Positions 1 to 12,576 of a DNA stretch of 64,000 nucleotides are shown here, piece after piece. The position numbers and the translations under genes were made by a program. This DNA comes from Megalonaias nervosa. Taxonomy: Eukaryota; Mollusca; Bivalvia; Unionida; Unionidae. The stretch is taken from positions 60,976 through 124,975 of the forward strand of contig JAECUM010001779.1 of assembly GCA_016617855.1 (NCBI GenBank). The letters run 5' to 3'. The notes under the pieces were generated by a model. It saw nothing but the letters and a program-made list of their open reading frames with translations, searched no databases and was not told the origin of the DNA. Position 1 is the first letter of the stretch. Each line of letters starts with the position of its first letter.

Positions 1-1582
1 GATGAAAGAAAGGAATAAATGATAACACCACCAGGTTAGCTTCTTCATTTTATAATCAATTATGCATTTTGTTTATTTTGTTACAACATGCATTGGGGGA
101 AGGGATTCCAGTAAACCTATGAGCAAGAGATGGGAATAAAGGTCAAGGACATCTTTAAAATTATGGTACTGGTTATTATGAACCCTGAGATCTCTGGACC
201 CGGTTATGCCGAAGATTTTTGACACCCCTGTTTTAATCAAGATAACCAGGTTTGACAGTAGTTCTTAAATTTAACTCTGTTTCAGTCTAATCACCTAAAC
301 ACAATATGCCCTTTTGTATTCCAATGTGAAAAATGTTAATCTACTGTCACAGCTTTGTCCGAGAATGTTTCATTGAGAACCTAATTAAGATGCCAAATGT
401 GTTTTGATCTCTGACTTGAAGAAGTATCTGTTGAATTGTTACACTCAGTTAAAAGCAGACTTGTTTTGTATTATCACCTTAATTATGTCTTTGATTGAAA
501 TGAAAAAAGGGGGTGGGAGAAAAGAAAAGATAAATGTATGCAAATCCTACTTGCATAAGAACTAGCAGTCACAATCAAGTCAGGTTGACTTGATTTAATT
601 GATCAACTGAACACTGTTTATAAATGCTATTATGCAACTAATGTAACTAAACTAACTGCAATTAGCCTACTTATTCATAAATATGATCAAAGATAGCAAG
701 GCAATGAAGCAAAATGAGTTCTTGGTGAATAAAAGACTTTGTTTCACTGATGCTATTTAGTATAGAGTAGTGAATTCCAGTGTTTGTAGTGAACTTAAAA
801 TTCCTGAATTGGCACTCAGAGATTTCCTCAAGGATGAGGAGTTTCACTATTACATACAATGAAATCATGGCATCATTATTTTACTAACAACAATTAAAAA
901 ATAAGTTTTGACACTGATGATTGTTTCATGAAATAAATATCTCTAGTATCTTATTTTGTTGCATTTTCACATCCATGTGATAACTGCTGAAACCAATTAC
1001 AGTAAAGTTGTTAATGATCTTTCTGAGGTTTGGTAATTTAAACAACTTGATTAGTAAAAGCTCGTAACTGACAAATATTACCAATGTGATTATAAAATGA
1101 ACATTACTCCCCCCCCCATGGATTTCTCGATGTCCATCAGGGATGGCATCCCTTCTTTATTTTTAGACCTCCTGTAACTCTTGTCATTGCTTCAAGTGCA
1201 GTCTATGTTTTTGGACCCCATTGTGCCAGAGTTTTCGAGTGAGAGGTATACTATACAATGTATGCAGGAAAATAAAACTATTTTCCCCAATACTTTTCTG
1301 TTTTAATTTGTACAACTTTCATATTTTTGTTTTAACATAGTTGGATGTGTGCACAACACAGAGATCAATGTGTCCACAGTCATGCTATTACTAATTAAGC
1401 CTAAATGGGGGCTAAGAAATGCTTACATATGAACAACAAGGTAATATACAGTATAAGGAATATATACAAGGCCCTTAAAGAAATATTCCTAAAGTGGGTT
1501 AATCAATGAATTTTAATTTAATGGCCTTTCTTAGATTGTGGACTGCAATGCTTAAGCAAGCAAATCATAAAAGCGTTCTTAC
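1..1582. other. No gene seen; inferred HLTF intron
   Basis: AT-rich DNA with a short poly-C run near 1111 and no open frame with recognisable coding content. Because the HLTF-like exon at 1583-1879 ends in a splice donor pointing left, this stretch is most simply the following intron of that gene. I looked on the minus strand for the continuation of the HIRAN domain and did not find it, so the next exon should lie beyond the window edge. Confidence 0.5.
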
Positions 1583-1879
1583 TGTCCCATGATAATACTG
1601 CATTCCCACAATGTTCCCCCGAATGGTACCAAAACAAATCTCGTCATCCACATCATCATCTCCCATCTCATCTTCATACTCTGAATCAATGGTGTCATTT
1701 TGGAAGGGAGTAGAAGAACTCTGCGAGGAAGTACCAAGACCAAATCTATTCCTGACTGAACTGATAATACTTGAGAGATAACTGCCTGCAAATGGGGTCC
1801 AACTGGCCATTTTGTGCAACTTCTTTATCTTCTTCATGTGCTGTGTATTCCAAATGTTCCACGGTCTACCCCCAACCTG
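1583..1879 (-). CDS. HLTF: HLTF-like helicase, N-terminal exon (partial gene)
   Basis: This is one exon of a gene that runs off the left edge. Its end translates to an acidic stretch followed by EICFGTIRGNIVGMQYYHGT, which matches the opening of the HIRAN domain of HLTF (acidic residues, then FG-x-x-RG-x-x-VG-x-x-YY-x-G). HLTF is a SWI/SNF-type translocase and RING E3 ligase that remodels stalled replication forks in the nucleus; HIRAN binds single-stranded 3'-DNA ends. The exon closes with a consensus donor (GGGACA then gtaaga) at 1582/1583 in phase 0. At the other end a pyrimidine-rich tract and a tandem CAGCAG acceptor allow a start at 1879 or 1876. The true start codon is uncertain: internal ATGs exist (MKKIKK..., MASWTP...), but an upstream exon may supply it. 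The helicase and RING domains are outside the window. The call rests on the HIRAN match. Confidence 0.7.
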
Positions 1880-3129
1880 CTGATTAAAGAAAACGTTGAT
1901 CAGTAGATGGTTTTGGATCACTGTTTCATAATTTATCTTTATTTTTATATAGTGAAAAAAGTAAGAATTTGTTTACTATACCTTTTCTCTTGATACAAGT
2001 TTACATTAATATCCCACAAAAGTTTGGATAGAATAATTTTTTTTCTAGTGAAGCACAATTTAACTGCATCCATTCATATATCAGCTAAAATTGAGTGTAT
2101 CTGATCTAACGTAACAAGTCATTTTTTTGCTCCAAGCATGTGTATCGTCTACCGAATCTGTCTTTAAAATATACATTTTGTACTATAAGATCCATGATGA
2201 ATGTTTCAACTGTGAAGTGTGTTGCTCTCAACACAGAGACAAGCTTTAAAAAATATTGCCACAGACAGCACAGCTCATGTGCTGAAGCATTCTAAATTAA
2301 TACAATGCCTCACTGTCATTCAAAATTGCAAACTAATAATCAAATCTGGATAATTTTTATGCAGACGCAATTAAATATTGCAAAGTGTTCAGCAAAAACC
2401 CCATGTCAATACCATCATTCATTTATAAAGAATGATAAGATTTTCAAGATGGTCACTATGGCACCATGTTGGAGGTCAGACAAGAACCATTTTCATATAA
2501 CCAGCTATATATTGCTATACTGATTTAGTGAAAACCCCCATGTTTATACGACTATCTGCTCAGAAGTTGTCACAAAGATTTTTGGGAAGGAGGCCAAAAA
2601 ACTATCGAGGAGCCTTGCTTAATTTTAATATAAGATACAAATGCCTCTACACTTTCATGGTGGAACTTGAAAAAAAGAGGCAGCATATGGGTATAGGTTT
2701 GCTGGTGTTGGCTCTAAAATACTTGTAGAACATTGCCAACCTGCTGTACTCTCTTGAATGCAGCTCTTTGATGTCCCAAGGATTCTGACTGTATCCGTGT
2801 TTGCTTGGTTTTTCCCATCTGAAATAAAAGGGATGCAAAACAATCAGTTTTAGTGGGGCATATGACTATCTTTTTTGTCCAAGCTTTTATAGCCTTGGTT
2901 CGGGTGAACCAAAACTTTAATGAGATCAAGGACTGGGACTTCATGACATTATGACAATGTAAAGTCCTTACCATTAAAAATTCATAAAATAAATAAAAGT
3001 GACCTTAACAGAGATAAGACTTAAGTTTATCTTTGAAGTCTGCTATGTCTGCTGGTGGGATCAAATGATGAGAGTGTTTATTCCATTCGCACAGAGTTCC
3101 AGTAAACTTGCTATAACACACCGGGCACC
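1880..3129. other. No gene seen; possible HLTF upstream intron
   Basis: No gene is supported. A minus-strand frame at 2647-2838 reads fairly protein-like (NPWDIKELHSREYSRLAMFY) and starts near a pyrimidine-rich acceptor. It has no clear donor and no family I recognise, so it is not called. Confidence 0.4.
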
Positions 3130-3462
3130 AGTATTGTGATAGACTTTATTATGGGACTTGGTATGTGATCTAGTTAATTTTAAAGTGTTTATTGTTGTTG
3201 TCATGGGCTTTAATATGGGACTTGGTATGTGATCTAGTTAATTGTATGGGTTCATTGTTGTTGTGATGGACTTTAATATGGAACTTGGTATGTGATCTAG
3301 TGAATTTTATAGGTTTATTGTTGTTGCAACAGACTTTAATATGGGACATGGTATGTGATCTAGTGAATGTTATGGGTTTATTGTTGTTGTGATGGACTTT
3401 AATATGGGACATGGTATGTGATCTAGTCAATTTTATGGGTTTATTGTTGTTGTAATGGGCTT
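3130..3462. repeat. 63-bp minisatellite, about 5 copies, SINE-tail derived
   Basis: Units begin at about 3161, 3224, 3288, 3351 and 3414 with the shared word GTATGTGATCTAG, giving a period of 63-64 bp. Since 63 is a multiple of three, the minus strand shows a spurious open frame of 21-residue repeats. Every unit carries the TTATTGTTGTTGT word, which is also the 3' tail of the neighbouring SINE relic. Confidence 0.85.
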
Positions 3463-3530
3463 AATGCCATTTTTCAGCACACAATACACAATACATGGAG
3501 GCTAGAATGGGTTTTGTACATAGGGTAACA
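3437..3530 (-). mobile_element. SINE family A, 3'-end relic
   Basis: On the minus strand this matches the last part of the SINE at 13457-13704: the 'catgtat...cacac' segment, then GCTGAAAAATGGC, then 'ttaagcc' and the CAACAACAA tail. The tRNA-like head is missing. It directly abuts the 63-bp minisatellite. Confidence 0.6.
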
Positions 3531-5560
3531 AAACTAATAGCCGTCCATCAACAATCAATCTTTTGAAGGTTGACTAAGTTTCTTTCATCTAGTTTGGAGC
3601 AAAGTACACATACAAATTTTTCAGCATCTGGAAGAGCCATACACAAAGAAGGTTTCCAAAACAAATTGAGCTGCTTGTATTTGGATTTTGTTCTCCAATT
3701 TTGATAATTGTTTTGTTTCCCTTAAAGATGATAAATACCTGCATTCCTGATCGGGCCAAAGGCATATTATGAATGCCTTTTTTAAGAACCTGATTGTCAA
3801 AGACACGTCTCATAGTCCCAAGATTTTACTGGCTGTCATAGTTACTTATCAATGAGAGATTTCCAAGATAAGCTGTAGACAAGATTAACTCCAAGATATG
3901 GATTTTGACATCAGACAGGAGCTATTGATGGTTTCTGTACAATGCCTGACACAGTGTTGCACAAGGAGAGCAGGATCACATGTTTCCAGTATAAAAATGT
4001 TCACCTGTCTGCCAAATCTTGACACTATGTGCCCCCCTGCCCAAAGTGCATGCTTTTATTAACATGAAATCTAAAATCACACCTAAAACTTTTCATTAGT
4101 GGATGTCCATCCATGTCTATGTTGGCCCTAGCAGTGGTCAAGTTGCTAAAGGTGATAAAAACTTAAAGATGGCAATAAATGTTCATTTTAAAACAATGTA
4201 TCTAGCAATGAAAACATTCAGGATACGCAGTAGTTTGCTCTATGAAGTCTTTGCCAGTGGCTAGTGTAACATATTTTCAAAGTTAAAGTTATGTCTACAG
4301 CAAGTATGATTCAATTTTATTTTTAGACAACATTTATGCACATACATAATTTGTCATTTAATTAACTATTAATTTGAAAGAAATGAAATAAGGAAAAAAA
4401 AGGGGTATTTATAATAATAAATGCTGGTACTATTGAGTGAACACTAAAATCAAATGGCAGTTCAGGTCAACAAGATATTCATATCAATGTTTTCAGGAGT
4501 TAATTGATAATATGATAAAACATTATAGCAATAATGTAAGTGTTCAAGAAATATTTTATTTTACAGTGCCAAAAACAATGTTAATAGTAAACTCTTGCGC
4601 CAAATAAGGTATCTAATTTTATAACACTATTAGTGCATTATGTATAGTAATTACTATAATTTTCCTTTGCCCCATTAAAACGTTGACTGTCTCCTGTATC
4701 TGGATGGTGGGAGACAGTGTACCTTAGGATCCTTGGAGCAACACTGTTGCTATGTCTGTCTTAACTGGGTACCTAGAAGGGAGTACAACTTACTGGCCTA
4801 CCAACTGGTAAGCCACTTATCACACCAGCTAACTAGTAAGTTGAAGGGAGTACAACTTACTGGCCTACCAACTGGTAAGCCACTTATCACACCAGCTGAC
4901 TAGTGAGTTGAAGGTCCTCTTTCTGGCTTGATTTATGTTTTTGTACACGATTTTGTACTGTATTATATCATGCCAAGGAAATGGGAGCTAAGCGCCTTTT
5001 GCAAGGACACACCAAAGCAGCCATCCCCGGATGACTTGGTGGGTAACAAACCGGACACACCTGAATTATAAGCTTCTCTACCAAATGCACCCCTGTGGCT
5101 TGCCTTGAAGTGGTTTGGAATAGTCGACAGATCAATATAAAAGACATCAGCAAAAAGAATGGTGCATTTGACATTATCATCTACATGATATATGTATAAA
5201 AGGAAAACAAATTTTTAAATAAACCTCATTTCTGTACATCTACTTAATGAAACACATTAATGTCAGGAAAATAAGCCATCTCCAGGATCCAGTCCTTCCA
5301 AAAAGATGAAAATCATCTTTTCAGTCAAAAGGATATGGATAAAGGGCAGTAACTCCTGCTCATTACCTCCACTTTCTTCTGTCCGGTGACACTAGTTTTA
5401 AGCTTAGTAAAATATTAGCCATGGTTCTTTTGGTTTGATTAAGTTGTGGCACAGGTTTGTTTTTTTTAATACTTTTGTAGAAAAGTATTCCTCTATTTTC
5501 CATTCAATGTTTATTTAATGGTTTTCAAGACAACTTATACAACATTGAGGTTATACTTAC
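3531..5560. other. No gene seen
   Basis: AT-rich spacer or intron with no recognised coding sequence; it contains one 67-bp tandem duplication, listed separately. Confidence 0.4.
4776..4909. repeat. 67-bp tandem duplication
   Basis: Two nearly identical copies begin with GAAGGGAGTACAACTTACTG at 4776 and 4843. The few differences suggest a recent origin. Confidence 0.85.
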
Positions 5561-5636
5561 TGGCGTATAGTCATCATCGGATATAACAAACCTGGCTGAA
5601 CACATTTTAATTTTTTTCGATTTTATCATCTGAAAC
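5561..5636 (-). CDS. Candidate small upstream exon (tentative)
   Basis: On the minus strand a short segment is bounded by an acceptor (cacag or, 7 bases later, ttcag) and a perfect donor (CCA then gtaagt). Only one of its three frames is open; it includes an ATG at 5629 and the residues ARFVISDDDYTP. Strand and position would suit a 5' exon of the HLTF-like gene. I do not recognise the peptide, and short sequences can imitate exons by chance. Confidence 0.2.
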
Positions 5637-6329
5637 CTGTGAATGGGGATCCCAAACTGTACAACAAATAGGTCTAACTAAACTCATGAGAGCTAATTCT
5701 TTTGAATTTTGCCCACAAGATGACAACTTATATCTTAATATGGCTAAAGTACATGTATGATTTGCTGTGGTATTTCATTTCAGATCACTAAAGACTGCAA
5801 CCAGAAATTTTTTTTTCTGAGTGAGATTTTCTTTAGTAGTACCTTCCAATAAATATGAAATTTGTTTTATGGCATTTCTTTCTTCTCATTTCAGGGTTCC
5901 TGCAGACTTAACAAAAACAAATTCATTGAGTTTCCAAAACTTTTCGAGGGCTATTTCACAAAACTCAAGGACCACACTATCTTGCATTGTCAAGTAAATT
6001 AATATAATGAAAGACATATATCAATGAACTGACTCTTGTTATATGAAATGAAACCAATTCTTGACTGAAATTAGCAGATATACATTTTTTTAATGCCATT
6101 GTCAGAAATTCCATGACTTTTTCAAAACTTTGCAAGGTTTTGATAAATCCCATGACTTTTCAAGGCCCCTGAAAATTTGCTTTTTAAATGCCAAAACTTC
6201 TCCAGGATTCCAGGATCTGAAGGAACCCTGTCATTTGCATTATACTGCATTTTTTTCTGGTTGGAATCGCATGCCCCATTTATGTGCTCATTGTCCTAGT
6301 TTCATCACTGTCCTATTAATGTCATAGTA
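5637..6329. other. No gene seen
   Basis: AT-rich spacer. It includes several reiterations of words such as 'catgacttttcaag' at 6110-6170, but no gene. Confidence 0.35.
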
Positions 6330-6862
6330 ACCTGCTTGGTTTTGACTAATCTGTAGCATACACAGCAATCTGCAAAGAGGCAAATTTCTGGGTCAGTTTC
6401 AATCATGATGTCATTGATGTTCAAGGAAAAGAGTACTGGTCCTAGCACTATGCCTTAAGGTACTCTAGAGGCAGTTTGTGGTTTGCAGATGTCTGTGTAT
6501 TTTCTGGAAGGCATTTTATTTATCAGATATGACAATATATTTATCCAAATGCTTCATATGTTAGAACTGACAAGAAGCTCAAGCACTTTGCAGCAATGGT
6601 GAGTGAAATTAGGTGATTATTATTAGCCATTGAAAGATTACCTTTTTTGGAACAATGGGCATATATTTGCTAGAGACCAATCCTTTGGGATGTTGCAAAT
6701 GTCCCAACATGTTTGAAATTCAAAGACAGTTCCATAAGTATTTCTGTATTCTGGTTCACAAGCTCTGTGTGGGTTTAAACCATGAACAACTTTTGAACTC
6801 CTAAATGTTACTATTACAGTATTCATTTGTGGTACTTTCGGGAATGTATATGATGAAACCAT
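6330..6862 (-). pseudogene. LINE (non-LTR) reverse transcriptase relic
   Basis: Read on the minus strand, an N-terminal RT segment (GLNPHRACEPE, then PKDWSLANICPLFQKR) matches the usual 'LNPHKA-GPD ... DWK-AN--P-FKKG' region of LINE reverse transcriptases. After a frame change it continues with the NYRPISL block and then VLGPVLFSLNINDIM ... LFAD. The catalytic box reads FADC in place of FADD, and several stops and frame changes separate the blocks. The endonuclease region and 3' end were not found. It is dead and has no cellular role that I can see. Confidence 0.75.
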
Positions 6863-7819
6863 GTCACTGAAGTGAACAGTCTGGCTATTGGTCAGAATCA
6901 GCCTTCAGCCAAATTTCAGAGGGAGAGGTATAGTATGTGCACACTCTACAATTTGTTTGTATAGTCCTACCAAATTTAAAAACAAAAAGCATCAACGACA
7001 TATAAAATGCACAAAACTTAGTCTTTTTATCAAATGATAATTTCTCTGATAATCCCAATAATTCTGTAAATTTTGGAGTTACATCTCTCTGAACATGTTT
7101 ATACAAGATTTCCTCCTTTTTATTTGTTCAATTTCTCTTTAAATATTAAAACCAGACATTGCAAATATTGGATGCAGACAAGTTTTATTTAACTGAAATG
7201 GGCTGTTAAGCCAGAAAAGGTCAGTGAGCAGTACTGTCTTCTTGTTTACACCAAGAGTTTCCATTTGATTTGAAATGTTAGTAAGTTCAGTGTTTGTGAC
7301 CCCTGCTAACAATCTGGTTAGAAATTATAAATTGATAGGCTAATGAAATAAATAAATCTTGGTACGGATTCTTCCATCAACTTGTTGGTAGAGGATTCTT
7401 AATAAGTTTGAAAAATAAAATGCATATAACTCAACTGTTTTGTTACTCTATGACTTGGCAAGTTTCCTTAGTACCTAGACGTAACTGGTCTATTCTGATT
7501 GACGTCTGCACAATTTTCCCGCTGTATTTCATATCATGCTTCCGGTTCAAGTCTTTTTCACTGGTTTTAATTGATAATTATCAGAGACATTATAGCTGCT
7601 TCGGTATGCACAAAATTTATCACAGATAGCATAACAATTAGACAAATTAAATATTAAATGATCATACATTTTTTTTTCAAGCCAAAAGAATGGGAATAAA
7701 TGCTAAAACGTGGATGAGACAAAACATAAAAGACATTGGCTGTCAACTTCGAAATAAGCTATACTGTACAAATATTCGTTCTTCAGAACATTTCTGAAAT
7801 CACACTGAGGTTTATATCA
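6863..7819. other. No gene seen; diverged local duplication
   Basis: The stretch at about 6950-7110 is a diverged copy of 8825-8930; both contain the word AAAAGCATCAA and similar flanks. No coding sequence is supported. Confidence 0.4.
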
Positions 7820-8320
7820 TGGACGGCGCAGACATTTTTTTCTTTCATAAGAAAATATTTTTGATAAAGTTATTACAAGAGTAACTGGTGACGACTTTTG
7901 GAAGTCAACTAGAGTGAATACCAGCGCTTTATTGTTTGTAACTTAATTTCGAGTTTTGAACTTGAGGTAATAGATCTTTCGAATTAACAGGACATGTGAC
8001 AGTATCTGAGCGTCGACGGTAACATATCAATTTCATGTTTGACGCTGCTTTTTCTTGCTAATTGCTCAGATAATTATGTTTCAATTATTTACCGAAATAA
8101 ATTACCTACATCATAACAAGTAATTGACTCGCAAGGACGCTTCCTGTCCAATCTGACGCTGTCAAACGAAACCGCGTTTTCCGAATTAAGCGGAAGTTTA
8201 GCCTCGATCTGAGACAAACGTCGAAGAATACTGCTGTCAAAAATGTACTTGTAGTAATATGATGACAAATACTAGGTTAGTAAAGTACCAATAAAGGACG
8301 CGAAAGTAATAATGGCATGT
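7820..8320. promoter_or_regulatory. CpG cluster, candidate bidirectional promoter
   Basis: About 25-30 CpG dinucleotides fall in 500 bp, for example in 'gagcgtcgacgg', 'aaccgcg' and 'aacgtcga', while neighbouring kilobases are nearly CpG-free. An ETS-like GCGGAAGT word is present at about 8190. The cluster lies between the minus-strand HLTF-like gene and the plus-strand gene whose first coding exon is at 11090. A shared promoter with untranslated first exons is inferred, not seen. Confidence 0.35.
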
Positions 8321-9403
8321 AGTTATTTTACTGAGGTTACACAGTGATGAAATAATCCTGAATGGAATGTCTTAGCATATGTCCATAAGCATAAATAATT
8401 GAAGGCAAAGATGAAATATGAGTATGCCTTTAAATACGAAAAATATCATTTGAAAGTAGGTCGTGTTTGTTCTGATAATCATTTCACAATTTTAGCATAT
8501 TTCAATACTAAATGGGTTAAGGTTGTTAAATGTTAAAGTTATGGTTCATCAACTAAATATAATTGACCCTGATGTTCGCACTGTTCTTTCGTTAATGGAA
8601 ATACTTAACTTTAGTTGCAGTAATACCAAAGAAATGCAGTGTAAATACTAACTATGCAAACATCTAATGTTATTTATTTGATGTCTTGTGAAAAAGAAAA
8701 AGGTTAGACAGACCCATCAGCAAGTATTTAAAACACATAAAAAACACTTTTTTTTTGCTTCCTCTTTGTAATATAATGTCTTGTTTGAATGACAGTTTTC
8801 ATAACTTTCACACTCTCATTTGTTTGTAGCCCCTACCGATTTCATAAACGAAAAGCATCAAGATATTAAAAAGGCATAAAACATATTTATTTCATTTATC
8901 AATTTATAATTTCTAACATGATTGTCACTACAGGGTCCCTAATGCTGCCAACTTGTTGGTGTTTAAAAGTAAACCGAAGTTCTCGATGTAATCAAACATA
9001 CAGACTGCTCGTTGTCCTTTTCTTTTATATTAACTTCTTTTGTTATTGTTGTGTGTCAGAAACACATTATCAATAACTGGATAGGTTAGGCTGAACCCCC
9101 TTTAAAGTAATTTGCCTGCAATGTTTTTGGCTATTACTACTACTACCATTTTATTGTCACACACACACACACACACATACAGATATATATTTTTGGAAGT
9201 TACTATTCATTTAAGAAAGCTGGAGGGAATCTAACTTTCACACCCTGTAAGATGAAAGAGTTTATGCTTGTAGGCTACTCTAAACAATTGACTGGGTTTG
9301 CGACAAGGACACTAATGATTTATTATATCTTTTTATGTTAAGATGAGAAAGAGATGTTCCTGAATTAAAACAGCCGAAAAACATCAATTTGCCAAAAACC
9401 TAA
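8321..9403. other. No gene seen; contains short (CA)n
   Basis: AT-rich spacer with a (CA)n run at about 9160-9177. No coding signal. Confidence 0.4.
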
Positions 9404-9727
9404 TCTGTGTGTGTTTTTTGGATTCTTAATGTAGCTTTAAAAAAACATTCCATCATATTGCTATAATGTCTGCACTGTGACAGTTTTATAGTGATGTCTA
9501 TCCTGTGGCAGCATGCCACAGATACGTAGCATCAGGTCTCACCTAGTCACATTATCCTGACACCAGGCCGATTAGTCCTAACACTAACCTCTTAATGTTG
9601 AGTGCCAAGCGAGGCAGCTGCTAGTGCCATTTTCATAAGACTTTGATATGACTTGGCCTGGCTTTGAACCCACAACCCCCAGCATCCGAGGCAGATGCTC
9701 TAACCACTTAGGCCACCAGAGTGGTCT
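9404..9727 (-). mobile_element. SINE family B (tRNA-derived), minus copy
   Basis: Reading leftwards from 9727, the element starts with a tRNA-like head: A-box-like TGGCCTAAGTGG and B-box-like GGGTTCAAA. The body shares long stretches with the plus-strand copy at 19078-19425: the 'gcctcggatgc' head, 'aatggcactagcagc', 'gcctggtgtcaggataat' and 'catcactataaa'. Both copies end next to a CA-rich tract, so the CA repeat may belong to the element's 3' end. Confidence 0.7.
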
Positions 9728-11089
9728 TCAAAAATCTAATCTAATAAAGAAGATGAATTGCATCCTCTGATAACAAGTAACATCAGGTGAATGAGAGGAA
9801 GTGTTAAAGTTATTTTTCTTGTGAAAATCTGTAAAATAAAAATGCTAACTAGGGTAAAAAAGGGAAGAGAATTTGCAAGGATTTGAATGGTTCTATACTA
9901 TAATAACATAATACAAGTAGGTATTATAGAAGTGCCATCATTTTATTCTTCTATCTTTATTTCTTTGGTGACAGACACTATACAAAGGTCTATGAACAAA
10001 TAATGTATTCTGGTAATTTCATTGTGGATTGGCACTGGTTCTTCTATGCATGCATCTGTATCACATAATTTAAGTGTCTTTGGTGGAAATTCCTGGGCTC
10101 CGACTCAGACAGTGAAGGTGAAGGAAGCTATCAGCTAAAGTCACAATTGAGCTAGTATAAAGTTAGTGTTACAATTCTGTGGTCTTAAACTTAGTAACAG
10201 AAGAAGAAAACCAACAAGTGTATTAAAATCAACAGCTAATTTTATTTATCTAATTTACAAAGTGAAAATTTAAGAGATACTTAAACTATTTTGAATTAAA
10301 TCCCCAATAATCCAAAAAGTTCTATAACAAGTCCAACAGTATACTGTTCCAATGTTCCAAATGAATTCCAGTATTGAATATAATAATGTGAATAGGTTTA
10401 TGTACCACAAGTCTTGATGTATCACAATGACATAATCCAGAATGTCTTGGAATGAATTCACAATAATCCCGAACTAGTGTTTTAGTCCAAAAGCCAATGA
10501 GCATTTTGTAATTCCAATGAATAACTTTTAAATAAATTATTCCTCTCAAATTATATCTGAACACAAATGAAAATGATTCCACAGGCTGATCTTAAGATAT
10601 AAATGAAAAATTTTGTTTGCCACAATCTTATATATAAACCTAAGACACTGTAAAATGACCAGGATGTGGGGCACAAGTTTGCTTCCAAAACATTCCAAGT
10701 TTGCAAATAAGGCTAGACCTTGAACTCAAATATCAGTAAACAACTTATTTATAACTTACAGACATGACAAAATACATGATAATAAGCCAGGTTGGCCAAA
10801 CATCTAGCCTCAGTTACAAACAAAGGTCAGGCATATATACAGACTAAATTTAGATAACAACGTAGACCAACAAGTTGTTCTCCACTTTTATTTTTGGTTG
10901 TTTTTCAGACAGTATCAGTATTTCACTTAATTACTCTTCACAGCCTGTAAAATAGAAAAATAATGTTCATTATTAAATGTTAAATTTGTTGGATAACAGA
11001 CTAACATAGTCATGTTATTCATTACTGAGAGACATAAAATAACATAATAATTTTATTTACCATTTGTTACTCTTTTTACCCCTCTTTAG
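9728..11089. other. No gene seen; 5' region of the plus-strand gene
   Basis: Open frames at 10270-10582 consist of low-complexity 'aattccagta' type words and look non-coding. A pyrimidine tract at 11070-11087 leads to the acceptor of the first recognised exon. Confidence 0.35.
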
Positions 11090-11285
11090 TCAGAAGACTA
11101 TGAGGTAGAATCAAGTTCTGATAATGCCTGCATGTGCTGACTTCAAGTTTAGTATACTGGTGGGTGGTCAAGCAATCCCCGAGTATGAAAAAGATGGTAC
11201 ATACTATGCAGAATCCAACCTGTTCACTCCATTCAGCTACAGGCTGCCTGTGGAGGAACTTGTAGGTGGAGAGGTGGAGAAACAG
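11090..11285 (+). CDS. Exon 1 of the 326-aa gene (with 5' UTR)
   Basis: The acceptor is cctctttag at 11089 and the ATG is at 11124. An acceptor before the ATG implies an upstream untranslated exon. The 54 codons end AAACAG then gtttgt. Residues include FSILVGGQAIPEYEKDG. Confidence 0.6.
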
Positions 11286-12527
11286 GTTTGTGGATTTTCT
11301 TAATATTCCTCCATGAAGTTGTATTTTCAGTGCTCTTCAGCGTAATAATGAACTCAGAATACATCAGAACAAATATAAATGTGTTCAAAACAAAATCATA
11401 TGTCTACTACTATCTCAAAAGGCAGTTTTCACTGTAAAAATTTAAATACTTCAGTTTATTGTGTTAATGCATACTATATATACTTGTGCTTTTATACTTT
11501 ATGTATTTTAGTTTGTGATTTTTAAAAACAGTTTTTATTTACAATAGTTCATTCTTCTGAGGTCTTAAAGGGAGAATAGTTTATTATAACAAACTGAGTT
11601 ACAATCATGAAAAAATATTATTTTCTGTAATTTTTGTTTAAACAATATTATTCAATGGAAAATGTTAAACTCTATATTTTACATTACAGAATGACTGAGA
11701 TTTTAATAGAAAAAAAATAAGTGCAAATAATTTTATAATAGTGTAGCATATGCTTTATGAATACATGGTTTTCTTATTTATTTCAAAATAATAAAGATAT
11801 TCTTGCATTGATCAAATATTTTTCTCGTGTGAAATTTAATTAGCATGTTTTAATTTCTCATACAAATCCCCATATCACAAAAATTGTTAACTCCCTTGTT
11901 CTTTCCATTGGTTACATGTATTGAGAATTACGTTGTTTAATTGGTGGTTTCAAAATATTGAATGGAAGCATATCATTAATGTGCAAAAACTACTTGAGGA
12001 ACAATAGTAACTATTTTGTTTGTAAGGCAAATGGTTTTGAGGAGAAGATCTTTACTGTTACATGTACTTTCTGGAAGTAATTTTTTTCTGGCAGTCTAAA
12101 TTTCATCATTTGATATTTTGTTTCAGGTCTTAAGATGAGTTATTTGCAAAACAAATTAGCTGAAGATCCTTTTGCAAAAGATTTGCTTTACTTGGTAACT
12201 ATTTGTAATCAATTAGCATACCAACGGGTGTTTGCAAACTTTTGCATTTCACTTCAGCAATGCAATTGTAAGTAATTTGGAAAAAAAATATATTTATTCT
12301 GGAGCTGGATTGCAAAGGGATCAATATCTTTTAATTAGAATTTGTGAAAGAAAAATACAGACAAAACAGGGATGGCATCTGAACAGGCCAGGAGATAAAA
12401 TTTATGGTAAAGTAGCTCAGAGGATCACATTTCAGCTAGCCTCTACTGCAAATCACAGAAGTCCCCATTTCAGGGTGTGCTCCCTGAGTGATATATTGAT
12501 GTGTGTTCTCATGTTCTGATTTCACAG

Positions 12528-12576
<49 letters not shown>

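Noticed and set aside
2647..2838. Minus-strand frame with protein-like content near an acceptor
   Set aside because: No donor, no recognised family, and the other two frames of the same segment are equally open.
3170..3430. 86-residue repetitive histidine/asparagine-rich frame
   Set aside because: Explained by a 63-bp minisatellite whose period is a multiple of three.
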